Below, piece by piece: positions 7,811 to 16,723 of a DNA stretch of 64,000 nucleotides. Made by a program: the position numbers and the translations under genes. The notes beneath the pieces were generated by a model that saw only the letters and a program-made list of their open reading frames with translations, was not told the DNA's origin and ran no database searches. Each line of letters opens with the position of its first letter. Within the stretch, counting starts at the first letter, position 1. The stretch comes from Mesorhizobium sangaii (GTDB lineage Bacteria > Pseudomonadota > Alphaproteobacteria > Rhizobiales > Rhizobiaceae), in NCBI RefSeq assembly GCF_014207355.1, contig NZ_JACHEF010000002.1:1-64000 (forward strand), given 5' to 3'.

Positions 7811-9226
7811 TCAATATCGGGAAGCCGCGTCGCCTGCCCAGCCCACCTGCAGGTCGAGTTGACGGCCAGCAGCTGCAGCCGCGTAGGCAAGATTTCCCGT
7901 ATAGGTGGGAAATGCGAGTGGTACCCGAGCCAAATCATCCACCCGCATCTCAGCAGAAATCGCTATTGCCGCGACTTGAGCAATCTCCACTGCGCGTTCG
8001 CCAACAACGTGGCAGCCTAATATCTTCGCGGTTCGGCGATCTACTATAAGCTTGCAGAATCCAACTTTGCGCCCGTCGATGATTGTGCGGATCGTGGAAT
8101 CAAACTGTATTGTCGAGATCACGATATCATGCGTCTCACGGGCCTTCGCTTCCGTCATGCCCGCGCTCGCATACTCCGGATCCGTAAATCCGGCGCTCGT
8201 ATTTACGCCTTCGTCGAGACGTGTCGTCGGGCCAAGTAACGCGTTCGACGCAGCTAGGAAACCCTGCTGTATGGCATGCGGAACCAGCATTAGTTGACCA
8301 GTCACATCGCCGGCGGCGAAGATATTGGAGGCCGAGGTTCTCAGATAGGGATCCACCTTCACGAACCCGCGATGATCGCTCAGCACGCCCGCTGCAGGGA
8401 GGTTCAGCTTAGCGGTATCGGCTACCCAGCCGGTCGCCATCACAATCAGTGCAGCCTCGGCGCAATCGCGTGTGCCGTCCTTTCGGAAGTTCATCCGTAC
8501 TCCAGTCGACGTTTTCTCGAAAGACTCGATGTCGCCGAAATTCTCACGCACGATCATACCCGCCTCGCGGAAGGCGGCTGTGACCGCCGATGCTACGTCC
8601 GCATCTTCAGTTGAGAGGATGCGAGGTCCTCTCTCGAAGAGGTGGACCTGCGAACCGAAAGCTTTGAAAATCGAGGCGACCTGCACTGCGGTAGCCCCGC
8701 CGCCGACCACGAGCATCGATGAAGGAACTTCGGTCAAAGCCAGGGCGCTGCTGTGGGTGTTCGTCAGCTCGAACCCTGGTGTTAGATCTCGGCGACCGAC
8801 ACCTCCTGTACATATGATGATCTTTTCGGCGTGGAGCCGCAGCCCGCTTTCCGTGACGATGGTGTGAGGATCGGCGAAACTCGCATTGCCAGCTTCCTCG
8901 TAAACCGTGACTCCGGCGGCATCGATCTGCTCGCGCAAGGAGGAATGCGCAACTACATCGCCAAGGATCTCGCGCACGCGAGCCAGCAGTCGGGAGTAAT
9001 CCAGGATCGGCTCTCCCACAGCAATGCCGTACTGATCCAACTGTCGGGCCCCGCGGAACAACCGCGCCGCATACGCCAGGGTCCGTACTGGAACTGGCCC
9101 ATCATTGGCGGCCATGCCACCAAATGCAGAACTGGTGACCAGCACGGTCCGGGCGCCCAGATCCGCGGCGCGCAGAGCGGCGATCGCGCCCGCCGGACCC
9201 GCGCCGATCACAAGAACGTCTGTCAC
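7811..9226 (-). CDS. FAD/NAD(P) oxidoreductase of the disulfide-reductase fold, no redox cysteines
   Basis: About 471 residues with the fold of dihydrolipoamide/mercuric reductases. A GAGPAG FAD loop is near the start, GGGATAVQ forms the NAD(P) loop near residue 175, FAAGDVTGQLMLVPHA is the second FAD motif, and a dimerisation domain ends the chain. The active-site segment reads GGMAANDGPVPVRTL where the family has GGTC...GC.PSK. Both redox cysteines are gone, and the C-terminal catalytic His-Pro is replaced by FPTYTG. It cannot be a thiol-disulfide reductase; an NAD(P)H-quinone or diaphorase-like role is possible (soluble transhydrogenases also lack them). The GTG start at 9226 has GGAG seven bases upstream and overlaps the TPR stop by four bases. 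Confidence 0.82.
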   Translation of the reverse strand: MTDVLVIGAGPAGAIAALRAADLGARTVLVTSSAFGGMAANDGPVPVRTLAYAARLFRGARQLDQYGIAVGEPILDYSRLLARVREILGDVVAHSSLREQIDAAGVTVYEEAGNASFADPHTIVTESGLRLHAEKIIICTGGVGRRDLTPGFELTNTHSSALALTEVPSSMLVVGGGATAVQVASIFKAFGSQVHLFERGPRILSTEDADVASAVTAAFREAGMIVRENFGDIESFEKTSTGVRMNFRKDGTRDCAEAALIVMATGWVADTAKLNLPAAGVLSDHRGFVKVDPYLRTSASNIFAAGDVTGQLMLVPHAIQQGFLAASNALLGPTTRLDEGVNTSAGFTDPEYASAGMTEAKARETHDIVISTIQFDSTIRTIIDGRKVGFCKLIVDRRTAKILGCHVVGERAVEIAQVAAIAISAEMRVDDLARVPLAFPTYTGNLAYAAAAAGRQLDLQVGWAGDAASRY

Positions 9227-10332
9227 CTTGTCGCTCCGTGAGAGTGCCAACCTTGCGCCGAGGCGGATGGCTTTCCGGCATGGTATCGGAGATGCTCATA
9301 CGGCCCCCCCTCCTGAACCCCCGAGACCTGTTGCGCATTGCGCAATGCCTTGGCCAAAAGCCTGCGCGAACGGGGTGTGTCGCGGATTTTCCGATTGGCC
9401 AATGCCAGCTCGACCGCACGCTGCGGTCGGTTGCCGATCCCCATGAAGAAGGCTGCCGCGTGATCGGCGTAGGCGTCTGGCCGTCGTGCCAGCAGCAGTT
9501 CGTACGCTGTAGCGGCACGTTCCGCTTCGGTCGCAGCTTTGCTGTCCCCAAACTTGGCCAGGGTCTCCGCATAAATCGCGCGATATTCTGGGTCGTCGGA
9601 GGTTTCGAGCAACGGCAGGACGAGCTTCATCGCAAGGTCCACCTGTCCGCGCGCGAGCGCCACTTCGGCGCGATGTCCTCGTCCCGGAACGTGCGCGGGC
9701 AAGATCGCGTCAAGTTCGACGAAGATCGATTCCGCTCGGTCCAGGTCACCGTGGCGCATCGCGCCTACGCCCCATTCGAACAGCAGTTGGCCGCAGGGGA
9801 GCGGCGACACGCCGTCGTCAGCTTCGATCCCGGCTGCATACGTGACCTCTGCGTCCGTCCACCGATTCATCTCGGCAAGCAGCGACGCCAGCGCGCCAAG
9901 CGTGTGAATGCCAGGATTGTCATCCGCCAGTCTTTCGCGCATGACCAACGCGTTTTCGTATCGTCCCGTCGCCTGCAGCAGCGCCGCCTTTTCGCCATCA
10001 ATATCGTTTCGCGGATATCCGGCCGCGAGCGCTTGATAGAGACGCTCGCTTGCTTCCTCGAACCGATGGAAACGGCTCGCGAGCTGTGCGCGAATGTAGA
10101 GCGTACTGGCAGCGTCGGACGACCGGGCAATCGCCTCGGTGGCGACGAACTCCGCCCGGTCATGGTTTGCGATACAACCAAGTACGTCGCCGCGCACGAA
10201 CAGCAACTTCGACAGCGCAACCGACCTGTCAAAGGTAGCACCCTCGGCACGACCGAGCTCCAGGCTGGCGATCGATGCCGAGAGGTTGGCGAGGGCGATT
10301 TTGCCACTCGTGTAGCGACCAGGGTCGATCAT
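9223..10332 (-). CDS. TPR-repeat protein
   Basis: About 369 residues made almost entirely of degenerate tetratricopeptide repeats (for example EASERLYQALAAGYP, DAEVTYAAGIEADDG, RAESIFVELDAILPA), with no signal peptide. TPR proteins serve as binding scaffolds. Its start overlaps the SDR stop (ATGA) and its end overlaps the FAD oxidoreductase start (GTGA), so all three are probably translated in a coupled way. A clear paralogue, frameshifted, lies at 42.3-43.4 kb; both share the C-terminal block YADHxAxF followed by a helical pair. Its partner within the operon is not known; the DUF4331 protein is a candidate. Confidence 0.75.
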   Translation of the reverse strand: MIDPGRYTSGKIALANLSASIASLELGRAEGATFDRSVALSKLLFVRGDVLGCIANHDRAEFVATEAIARSSDAASTLYIRAQLASRFHRFEEASERLYQALAAGYPRNDIDGEKAALLQATGRYENALVMRERLADDNPGIHTLGALASLLAEMNRWTDAEVTYAAGIEADDGVSPLPCGQLLFEWGVGAMRHGDLDRAESIFVELDAILPAHVPGRGHRAEVALARGQVDLAMKLVLPLLETSDDPEYRAIYAETLAKFGDSKAATEAERAATAYELLLARRPDAYADHAAAFFMGIGNRPQRAVELALANRKIRDTPRSRRLLAKALRNAQQVSGVQEGGPYEHLRYHAGKPSASAQGWHSHGATR

Positions 10333-11114
10333 GATGCTTTTTTCAAACCGGTCAGCAAGGCCGGATAACCGCGGGTCAAGGAGCCGCCGTCGATCGCGAT
10401 TGTGTCCCCGTTGATCGATCGGGCATGGTCCGACGCGAGAAATACCGCGGCTGCAGCAATCTCTTCCGCGGCAACCGGACGCTTCATCGGGACAATGCTG
10501 AGAAAGAGTTCGCGCATTTCGGGATCTTCCAACTCCTTCCGCGTCAAGGGCGTCTCAACCAGGCCCGGCGCGATGCCAACGACACGGATGCCGCGACCGC
10601 CTAGTTCGAGCGCACCGCAACGCGTGATCATGTCGACGCCGGCCTTTGCCGCACAGTAGGCTACCTGCCCCTCGCCGGGCTGCCGTCCGTTCACCGACGA
10701 GATATTGATGATGACACCGGAACGTCCCTGCTCGAGCATTTGCCGGGCGGCGTGCTTCACCCCATAAAAGACGCCGCCGAGAGTCACGGCCTGGACTGAT
10801 TTCCACTTGTCGCCAGTGAGCTCCGTGAGTGGCGCAATGGCGCCAAAGCCGGCGCAGTTGACCACGATGTCCAGCCATCCGAATGCCTCGCGAGCCGCGC
10901 GCATCGCGCCTTCAACCTGGCTCTCGTCTGACACGTCGATGACGCGCCCGATCGCTCGATCGCCGAGCTCGCGAGCTGCTTCATCGACTGCTTTCGCATT
11001 CAGATCGCAGAGCAGCACGCTCGCGCCGGTTTCGATAAACGCTTTCGCGATGGCCTTGCCGATGCCTGATGCTGCGCCGGTCACGACGGCGCTCTTGCCT
11101 TGTAACAAATCCAT
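10329..11114 (-). CDS. Short-chain dehydrogenase/reductase (SDR)
   Basis: A classical SDR of about 261 residues. TGAASGIG binds the dinucleotide, NCAG is the structural motif, and the Ser-Tyr-Lys triad is in ISSVNG and YCAAK. The conserved C-terminal SINGDTIAIDGG is present. An Asp at the end of strand 2 (LLCDLNA) suggests NAD(H) over NADP(H). The ATG at 11114 is favoured over that at 11120 because AGGAG sits eight bases upstream. It is the sixth gene of the operon, and its stop overlaps the TPR start. Substrate unknown; beta-oxo-acyl or sugar alcohol oxidation are both possible. Confidence 0.85.
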   Translation of the reverse strand: MDLLQGKSAVVTGAASGIGKAIAKAFIETGASVLLCDLNAKAVDEAARELGDRAIGRVIDVSDESQVEGAMRAAREAFGWLDIVVNCAGFGAIAPLTELTGDKWKSVQAVTLGGVFYGVKHAARQMLEQGRSGVIINISSVNGRQPGEGQVAYCAAKAGVDMITRCGALELGGRGIRVVGIAPGLVETPLTRKELEDPEMRELFLSIVPMKRPVAAEEIAAAAVFLASDHARSINGDTIAIDGGSLTRGYPALLTGLKKAS

Positions 11115-11227
11115 GTTCATTTCTCCTGTAAGATCGGTGGAGTGATCTCCACGCGCGTAGTGGTCTTCTTGGCTTGAAGGGGGCTGCGCTTCGCGATCGG
11201 CTACGCCAAGCTCGTCGGTCGCAACCG

Positions 11228-11851
11228 TCAAAGTATCGTCGCCATCTCCTCAAACGAGAAGCGCGGGCTGCGCGGGAACAGCTTGGCGTCTTCGCCGTAG
11301 CCGATGTTGATAATGACGTTGGCTTTGATCTTGCCGTCAGGGAAGAACTCCTGCTCGACCTTGAGCGAGTCAAAGCCGCTCATCGGTCCGGCGTCCAGAC
11401 CGACGGCGCGCAGGGCGAGAATGAAGTACGCGACCTGAAGCGTGCCATTCTGAGCGGCGCTACGCGCAGCGAAGTCCGGATTACCGGCAAACCAGCTCCC
11501 CGCATCGGCGTGTGGGAGCAGGAACGGCAGGTGCTTATAGAATTCGACGTCATGGCCCATGATCGCCACAACCGGAGCAGCCATGGTCTTTTCGACATTG
11601 CCGGCCATGAGCGCCGGACGCAGCCGCTCCTTGGCTTGATCGGAGCGCAGGAAGAGCGCGCGCAAAGACTGCTGGTTCACTGCGGTCGGGCCCATCTTGG
11701 CGAGGTCAAGCGCCTGACGGAGCAGCCTGTCAGGAACAGGAAGGTCGCGGAAATGGTTGTGAGTCCGGGCTTCGGTGAAGAGCTGAGCCAGGACTGCGGT
11801 GCCAAGCGGCTCGCCGCGGCCAATGCTCTTGCGATCGACAATGACGGTCAT
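11228..11851 (-). CDS. Nitroreductase-family flavoprotein, RutE/HadB-like
   Basis: A 207-residue FMN-dependent oxidoreductase. The pattern MGPTAVNQQSLRALFLRS followed by an AGSWFAGNPDFAARSAAQNGTLQVAYFILALRAVGLDAGPMSGFD block is that of the malonic-semialdehyde reductase/nitroreductase subgroup. The N-terminal VLAQLFTEARTHNHF matches the same subgroup. RutE reduces malonic semialdehyde in pyrimidine breakdown, but no other rut genes are here, so the substrate here is open (reactive aldehyde, nitro compound or quinone). AAGGA lies seven bases before the ATG. Fifth gene of the operon. Confidence 0.85.
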   Translation of the reverse strand: MTVIVDRKSIGRGEPLGTAVLAQLFTEARTHNHFRDLPVPDRLLRQALDLAKMGPTAVNQQSLRALFLRSDQAKERLRPALMAGNVEKTMAAPVVAIMGHDVEFYKHLPFLLPHADAGSWFAGNPDFAARSAAQNGTLQVAYFILALRAVGLDAGPMSGFDSLKVEQEFFPDGKIKANVIINIGYGEDAKLFPRSPRFSFEEMATIL

Positions 11852-12006
11852 TCGTTTTTCCTTATTGGGAGTTTGTCAGGACCGAACTGCGCGGCCCGGC
11901 TGCGCAAGAGCACTGCGAGCGCTGCCGAGAGAGTCCAATTCTCGCCCGCCGTCAGAGTGTTCTCCGGCCACGGAGGCGCCTCTGCGCTTCAATCCGTTCA
12001 TGTTCT

Positions 12007-13128
12007 TTAGTTCCTCAAAAATGCCGGCAGGGGAATGTCAGCCCGCTTGTTAGGCTCGCGCACGTAAGGGAACGAAAAGCTGGCAGGCTGGGTGGGAGCA
12101 TCGACGCCGTCGCCCAAGCGCTCGCCCTGCCCGCCATTCACCATTAGCGTCAACAGCTCGTCGAGAATGTCGTCGTCGAGCCATCGACCGCCGGCCGTCA
12201 TGTGGGAGCGGTCAGCGAGCAGAGCGCGCTCGATCTCGAGGAAACCGCCTGGCGCAAATGGCCGCGAGAGATCCAGCACCAGGAAATCGTCGATGAGCAG
12301 ATCGCGCAACGGGTGTGGTGTGTCTGGTCCCACCGGCCACGCCGTGTGGCCATCAAGACCATCCCAGAAGGATAGGTTCGTGTCGAGCCGCGATTCGTAG
12401 AGGGGGCGATACACGTTGGAGAGGGCGAAGGCGTCTTCGCGATTGTAGAGATCGCGCAGCTCCACGCCCTTCGTGCGCGGATCGCGAGCCGAGTTCGCGA
12501 TGATGACGTTCTTCATCTCTGGCCGGCCGACGCGTTCGAGGCGAATCGGATTGCCGCGGCGCGTTACCACAGTTTCCGAGATGGCCGCGATCAGTGTGGC
12601 GCCGCCGAACTGTTCGACGATTTGATCGAACGGGATCTCGACGACGATCGACAAGACATCGCGAAGCTCGACGGTGTTTACCGCCGTGTTGAGAGACAGT
12701 TTGCCCGACATATCCGTCCGGAGCGCTGCCTCTACATCCATGAAGAACGGGTCGCTCACCAGTCCCGCGAACACGCGCATGCCATCCTGTTCCAGCGGCG
12801 TGCCAACGACAAAGCTCGCCTCACGCCCGTCGGATGTAGCAATGCGTCCTTTCTGGATCGCGCCTCCTTCCAGAACATCGCCAAAACGAACGTCGATCCT
12901 ATGTTCCTTGGCGCCGACGGTGATGCTGCCATCCGACCGCGTGAGAGGCCGCAGCCGAAACCGGTGGGTGACAACGTCGCTGAAAAGGGATTGCGGCGTC
13001 GCCAACGGAAACACATCCATGATCAGGACGAGATTCCCGGGGCGCCCGGGGCTCGGGAATGCATAAAAGTCGGTGATGTCCACCGCTGGATCGCCTATCA
13101 CCGCTGGCCCACTGAAATGGTCTGACAT
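12007..13128 (-). CDS. DUF4331 family protein
   Basis: A protein of 373 residues. It opens with MSDHFSGPAVIGDPAVDITDFYAF, the DUF4331 signature in which a His and several Asp residues are conserved. Central blocks include RGNPIRLERVGRPEMKNVII and a C-terminal PHPLRDLLIDDFLVLDLSRP. Unlike many family members it has no evident signal peptide. The function of DUF4331 is not established, although the acidic N-terminal pattern suggests metal binding. GGAG lies nine bases before the ATG. It lies 24 bases after marC and pairs in the same operon with a TPR protein. Confidence 0.82.
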   Translation of the reverse strand: MSDHFSGPAVIGDPAVDITDFYAFPSPGRPGNLVLIMDVFPLATPQSLFSDVVTHRFRLRPLTRSDGSITVGAKEHRIDVRFGDVLEGGAIQKGRIATSDGREASFVVGTPLEQDGMRVFAGLVSDPFFMDVEAALRTDMSGKLSLNTAVNTVELRDVLSIVVEIPFDQIVEQFGGATLIAAISETVVTRRGNPIRLERVGRPEMKNVIIANSARDPRTKGVELRDLYNREDAFALSNVYRPLYESRLDTNLSFWDGLDGHTAWPVGPDTPHPLRDLLIDDFLVLDLSRPFAPGGFLEIERALLADRSHMTAGGRWLDDDILDELLTLMVNGGQGERLGDGVDAPTQPASFSFPYVREPNKRADIPLPAFLRN

Positions 13129-13152
13129 CGTGCTTAACTCCGTTGAATGGCT

Positions 13153-13953
13153 TCAGAAATTCTGACTAGCGAGCAGACCGACGCCGTCCGCCACGGCCTG
13201 CAGTCCCAGCGCAACGAGGAGCACATTCATTACGCATCCGAGAATATCGAGCGCAGGCTTGCTGAACGGGATTTTTGCGATTCCACCGACCGCCAGCATG
13301 ACCGCCAGATCCAGCACAAGCACGAAGGCCGCGGTCGCCAAGATCCAGAAACCGCCGGAGCCGAGAGGTTGCAGCGTGAACAGCAAGACCAACAGTGCAA
13401 GACCATACGGCGTGATGAGAGTCGGGAAAGCGATCGGGGCAAGGGCCAGTTGGAACTCCGACGCTGTCGAGACCGAGACTGGCGCCGACGTTTGCGCTTG
13501 GGACTGCCTCGGATTGTAACCTGCCAAAACCGGTCGCAACGCGATCAGGAACAGCATAACCCCAGCCGCGAGAAGTAACGCGCCTACCGAAATGCCCCAG
13601 GCGTGAAGCGTGGCCGCTCCCGCCGTGGCGGCAAGAACGGCAGCGATGATCGCAATCAGAAAGGCTTTGAGCGCGATCCGACGCCTAGACGCCGCGCCAT
13701 AGCCCTCCGTCATTGCAGCAAATGGGCCTATCACGTTGAGCGGCCCAAGCGTGACGAACAAGAAAGTAAACGCTTCGCCAAGCGTCCAGAAATGCGCTTC
13801 ACCATGCCCGGGCGATTGCGCGGCAACGGCTTGGGCGAAAGCAGCTGGCGCCGCCATCAGCAGGCAGACGCTCGTAACTGCTATTGCCAGCGTCATGGTG
13901 GTCAGCCCGCAGAGCCGCGGCGTGGAATTCCCCTTGCACTTCCCGATAGCCAT
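13153..13953 (-). CDS. MarC-family integral membrane protein
   Basis: About 266 residues with a probable signal anchor and six further hydrophobic helices. The family blocks FVTLGPLNVIGPFAAMTEG and R..IALKAFLIA are present, as is LAPIAFPTLITPYG, the second half of the internal repeat. MarC proteins are poorly understood inner-membrane proteins once linked to multiple antibiotic resistance. The ATG at 13953 has AAGGAAG at good spacing; the ATG at 13896 would remove a charged N-terminal extension. Located between the DyP peroxidase (26 bases) and DUF4331 (24 bases), so co-transcription is likely. Confidence 0.8.
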   Translation of the reverse strand: MAIGKCKGNSTPRLCGLTTMTLAIAVTSVCLLMAAPAAFAQAVAAQSPGHGEAHFWTLGEAFTFLFVTLGPLNVIGPFAAMTEGYGAASRRRIALKAFLIAIIAAVLAATAGAATLHAWGISVGALLLAAGVMLFLIALRPVLAGYNPRQSQAQTSAPVSVSTASEFQLALAPIAFPTLITPYGLALLVLLFTLQPLGSGGFWILATAAFVLVLDLAVMLAVGGIAKIPFSKPALDILGCVMNVLLVALGLQAVADGVGLLASQNF

Positions 13954-13979
13954 CGTTCGCTTCCTTCACCGCGCGGAGA

Positions 13980-15398
13980 TCAGAACTTCTGCTCGATGAG
14001 CCCTTCGAGCGCTTTTAGTCCGGGAACGAATAGATATTCACCTCCCTTTACCGTCACGAACGTGGGAAGATCGAACAGGAACGGTTGCTTGGCGCCTGGT
14101 ACCATCATCTGCGAGCCTTCTCCGCCGGCGCCGTTGATCGGGTCCTGCTCGGTCGAATCGAGGCCGATGAACTCGCCCCCATTCATCCATTCCTGCTGGA
14201 TGAACTCGAACTGCCTCTCGATGTCAGCCTGGATGAATAGATTCACGAGGCCCCGATCGACACCGTCATCTTCCAAGGCTCCGTCTGCCAGATGCGGACC
14301 GTATTCGACTCCGCGCCGGATCAGCCGGTGCCGCCGGACAGCAGTCGCGCGCTTCAATGGCGTCGCGCGCGGGTTTGTGCGCCGCAAGTGCGCGCCGAGC
14401 GGACATCGCACGCCGTCGTCGTCCCCCTCGTAGGTGAAGTTATTGCGCTGCATGGGGTCCGACGCGATCGCAGAATCGTCCTTATCGGGCGAAAGGTCTA
14501 TCGGACAGCCGCTGCGCCAACGACCCATCATCTTTGCGGCAACCAGTTCTTGATGGCCTGGATCGTCGGAACCGTAGAGCGACTTGGCTGCGGTATGCAG
14601 ATAGTTGCGAAAAGCAGCCACATCCTGATGGAGTTTGCGGAAGACCATATAGGTCCCATTGACACGCAACTCGAACGGCTCCGGCGCCCCGGTGCCGCCG
14701 GGCCCGGCCTCATCCTCGTAGCCCAGCACGAACTCGCCCGGCTTCAACGAGCGCCACTTTCCATCAGCTTCCAGTACACCGTCGCCGGGGTAACACGGCG
14801 TATCCGCACCCTCGATGGGAGGCTGGGAAATTGGGTCGGCAAAGCCGAAATGCTCACCCTCTGAGCCGATCCCGTTGGCATGAGCGAGCGCCATCGTATC
14901 CTGTACAAAGCGGATCTCGATCCCGCCCATCGCTTCCATTTGAGCGGCAAGGACCTGCATTGCGACATCACGACTCTCGTCTGAATCGGTCCGAATCCAA
15001 GCCATCGCGTGAACGTCCGGTCCGCCGAGGCCACCCTCCCAATGCTCCGGCGCGTGGGGGCCGACGTCGCCTACGAGACCAGCCCGGCCAGCGGCACCGA
15101 TGCGGAAAGCGTTCGGGAAGCTGTCAAGTGACCGCTGGGATAGGCCCAGCGCCTTCAGCCCCTCGAAAGTGAAGCCGACGTTGACTGTGAAGCGAGATCC
15201 GTGCTCGCCCGATAGGGCGTTCACGCGCGCCATCATGACTCGCAGCCATTCACGCGCCTTCGCGCCATCCTCGAATTTGAGGAAGATGTGACGCCCATAT
15301 CGCATCAGGATGGGGACAATGACATTGTCCTGAATGTCGCCGATATTTGCTCTAAGCTCCGCTGCGCTCAGAGCCCGGGAAGCAGCTGCAATGCTCAT
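13980..15398 (-). CDS. DyP-type haem peroxidase
   Basis: A 472-residue dye-decolorising-type peroxidase. CPLGAHLRRTNPR (about 332-344) carries the proximal haem-ligand His337. The distal GXXDG loop reads GFADP (about 185-189): the catalytic Asp188 is kept and the last Gly is Pro. NGTYMVFRKLHQD is the conserved strand with the haem-pocket Arg. The length fits the longer class seen in bacteria and fungi. There is no Tat or Sec signal, so it is cytoplasmic or encapsulated; no encapsulin gene is nearby. It uses H2O2 to oxidise an unknown substrate. AGAGGA precedes the ATG by about ten bases. Second gene of the operon. Confidence 0.85.
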   Translation of the reverse strand: MSIAAASRALSAAELRANIGDIQDNVIVPILMRYGRHIFLKFEDGAKAREWLRVMMARVNALSGEHGSRFTVNVGFTFEGLKALGLSQRSLDSFPNAFRIGAAGRAGLVGDVGPHAPEHWEGGLGGPDVHAMAWIRTDSDESRDVAMQVLAAQMEAMGGIEIRFVQDTMALAHANGIGSEGEHFGFADPISQPPIEGADTPCYPGDGVLEADGKWRSLKPGEFVLGYEDEAGPGGTGAPEPFELRVNGTYMVFRKLHQDVAAFRNYLHTAAKSLYGSDDPGHQELVAAKMMGRWRSGCPIDLSPDKDDSAIASDPMQRNNFTYEGDDDGVRCPLGAHLRRTNPRATPLKRATAVRRHRLIRRGVEYGPHLADGALEDDGVDRGLVNLFIQADIERQFEFIQQEWMNGGEFIGLDSTEQDPINGAGGEGSQMMVPGAKQPFLFDLPTFVTVKGGEYLFVPGLKALEGLIEQKF

Positions 15399-15487
15399 TT
15401 GATTTGCTATCCTCTGTCGTGATCGAGCGACGCCGCCGGCGTGGCTCGACCTTGGGGTCGACCAACGCCGGCGGAAATGATGCGGCC

Positions 15488-16216
15488 CTACGCGGCCTTC
15501 TTCACGCCCAGACGCTCGGCGACGTCCGTGTATTGCGGCTGGTCGGCGACGTCGGTGTCTATGGCCGCCGCGCTACGCACGTGCGGGAAAGGCTTGGCGA
15601 GCTCGCTGAGGAAGGTGTCGACCAAGTCCTGGATCTTGTCGCTGCCTTTGGCGACTGCACGCTGGAAGTTCTGGGTCTTCGTGTACCAGTCGGCTTGCTT
15701 TTCGATCTGGCTGTTGCTCAGACCAGGGAAGGCATCGTAGCAAGCCAGGGTCTTGATCTGACCGCGCGCGATATACTGGACCATGTCGCGAGCCGTCGCG
15801 TCGGGACCCGTGGGACAGCCGATGCACTGGCCCCAGACCGCTTCCAGGTTCTCGCGCCCGTTGAGCGCGAAATCGTCGAAATACTTATCCAGGCTGCTAT
15901 CAAATTGCGCGACGAAGTAGAGTGTGGGGCCGAAATCTACGCTCGTGCCGATGAACCAGCGTCCAGCGCGAATTAGCCCGAGCAGCGTGGTTGCTTCGGC
16001 GAAGTTCAACTCCGGTGGATTCCAAAACTCGTGGAATGCGAGCGTATTCGTCAGCTTCACAAGGTCGGCATCCGGCTTGAGTGGCCACATACCCGTGAAC
16101 TCGTGCACTTCACGATCGCCGTCCTTCATGAGGAGGCCGGGGTGACGCAGGTCCCAAGAGGCGGGGCTTGTGCTTGGTCCGGACTGCACTGTTGAAGTGT
16201 CGTGCTTGTTAGTCAT
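15488..16216 (-). CDS. Conserved hypothetical, first gene of the DyP operon
   Basis: About 242 residues, not recognised. The start at 16216 has ACGAGG eight to nine bases upstream; the longer ORF start at 16300 does not. There is no signal peptide or membrane segment. Visible features: an aromatic-rich core (FHEFWNPPELNFAEATTLL, GRWFIGTSVDFGPTLYFVAQF) and a WGQCIGCP block with two cysteines three apart, at about residue 140. Aromatic residues and a paired-cysteine motif beside a haem peroxidase suggest a partner or electron donor, but this is inference. It leads the operon and is divergent from ndh across 507 bases. Confidence 0.65.
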   Translation of the reverse strand: MTNKHDTSTVQSGPSTSPASWDLRHPGLLMKDGDREVHEFTGMWPLKPDADLVKLTNTLAFHEFWNPPELNFAEATTLLGLIRAGRWFIGTSVDFGPTLYFVAQFDSSLDKYFDDFALNGRENLEAVWGQCIGCPTGPDATARDMVQYIARGQIKTLACYDAFPGLSNSQIEKQADWYTKTQNFQRAVAKGSDKIQDLVDTFLSELAKPFPHVRSAAAIDTDVADQPQYTDVAERLGVKKAA

Positions 16217-16723
16217 TGGGAAAACCTCGTTAGGTTGAATTGGGGATTGATACCGCGCGCCGGGGTCCAGGCTGATAGGTGCTTGGCCCCGCCGAGGCAC
16301 TTTTTTCCTCGTCTTCGCTCAGATGAATTGGTGCCGTTGCTTAGTCGCCGATCCATGTTGATCAAGTAGGCTGGGGAGATCTCGATTGGAAGTCTGCTTC
16401 GACGAACCCTGGGTTCTTACGCATCGAACACCGTCACGAAATCGTGAGTGGACTACATTGGATTTATCGGCAGACGCTTCCGAAAAATTTGGGCCTGTAC
16501 ACGACTTATTGATGGTAGAAGACAGAGAAATTTGATTGTCAACAATTATCGTTGCTAGAATAATGATTTGTGAAACTTGATTGCCTGAACCTTATTTCGC
16601 GAACATAGTGTTCGCCACATCAGAACGTTCAAAACATGGAACATGTGCTTAGATGTCTGGCGAAAACAGCTGGCGTCCGATAATGCGGTGACGCCTATCT
16701 CCAAGAACTGCAGGGACATAGAG
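16217..16723. promoter_or_regulatory. Divergent control region between the DyP operon and ndh
   Basis: There is no gene in this 507-base AT-richer stretch. It holds an inverted repeat GCGAAC-N5-GTTCGC at 16599-16615, just upstream of ndh. The same element, with the core GAAC-N5-GTTC intact, is kept in the promoter of the ndh remnant (56381-56396). A TTGAT-rich segment around 16530-16590 probably contains the promoters. The inverted repeat is a likely operator; the factor is unknown. Confidence 0.55.

Noticed and set aside
9238..12010. Long plus-strand ORFs at 9238-10368 and 11174-12010
   Set aside because: Antisense to well-supported operon genes; no ribosome site and no domain.
13980..15398. 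Encapsulated DyP peroxidase system
   Set aside because: No encapsulin gene in the window and no obvious C-terminal targeting peptide on the DyP.
16531..16542. FixK/FNR box (TTGATTGTCAA)
   Set aside because: The spacing between half sites is too short for an FNR-type box.
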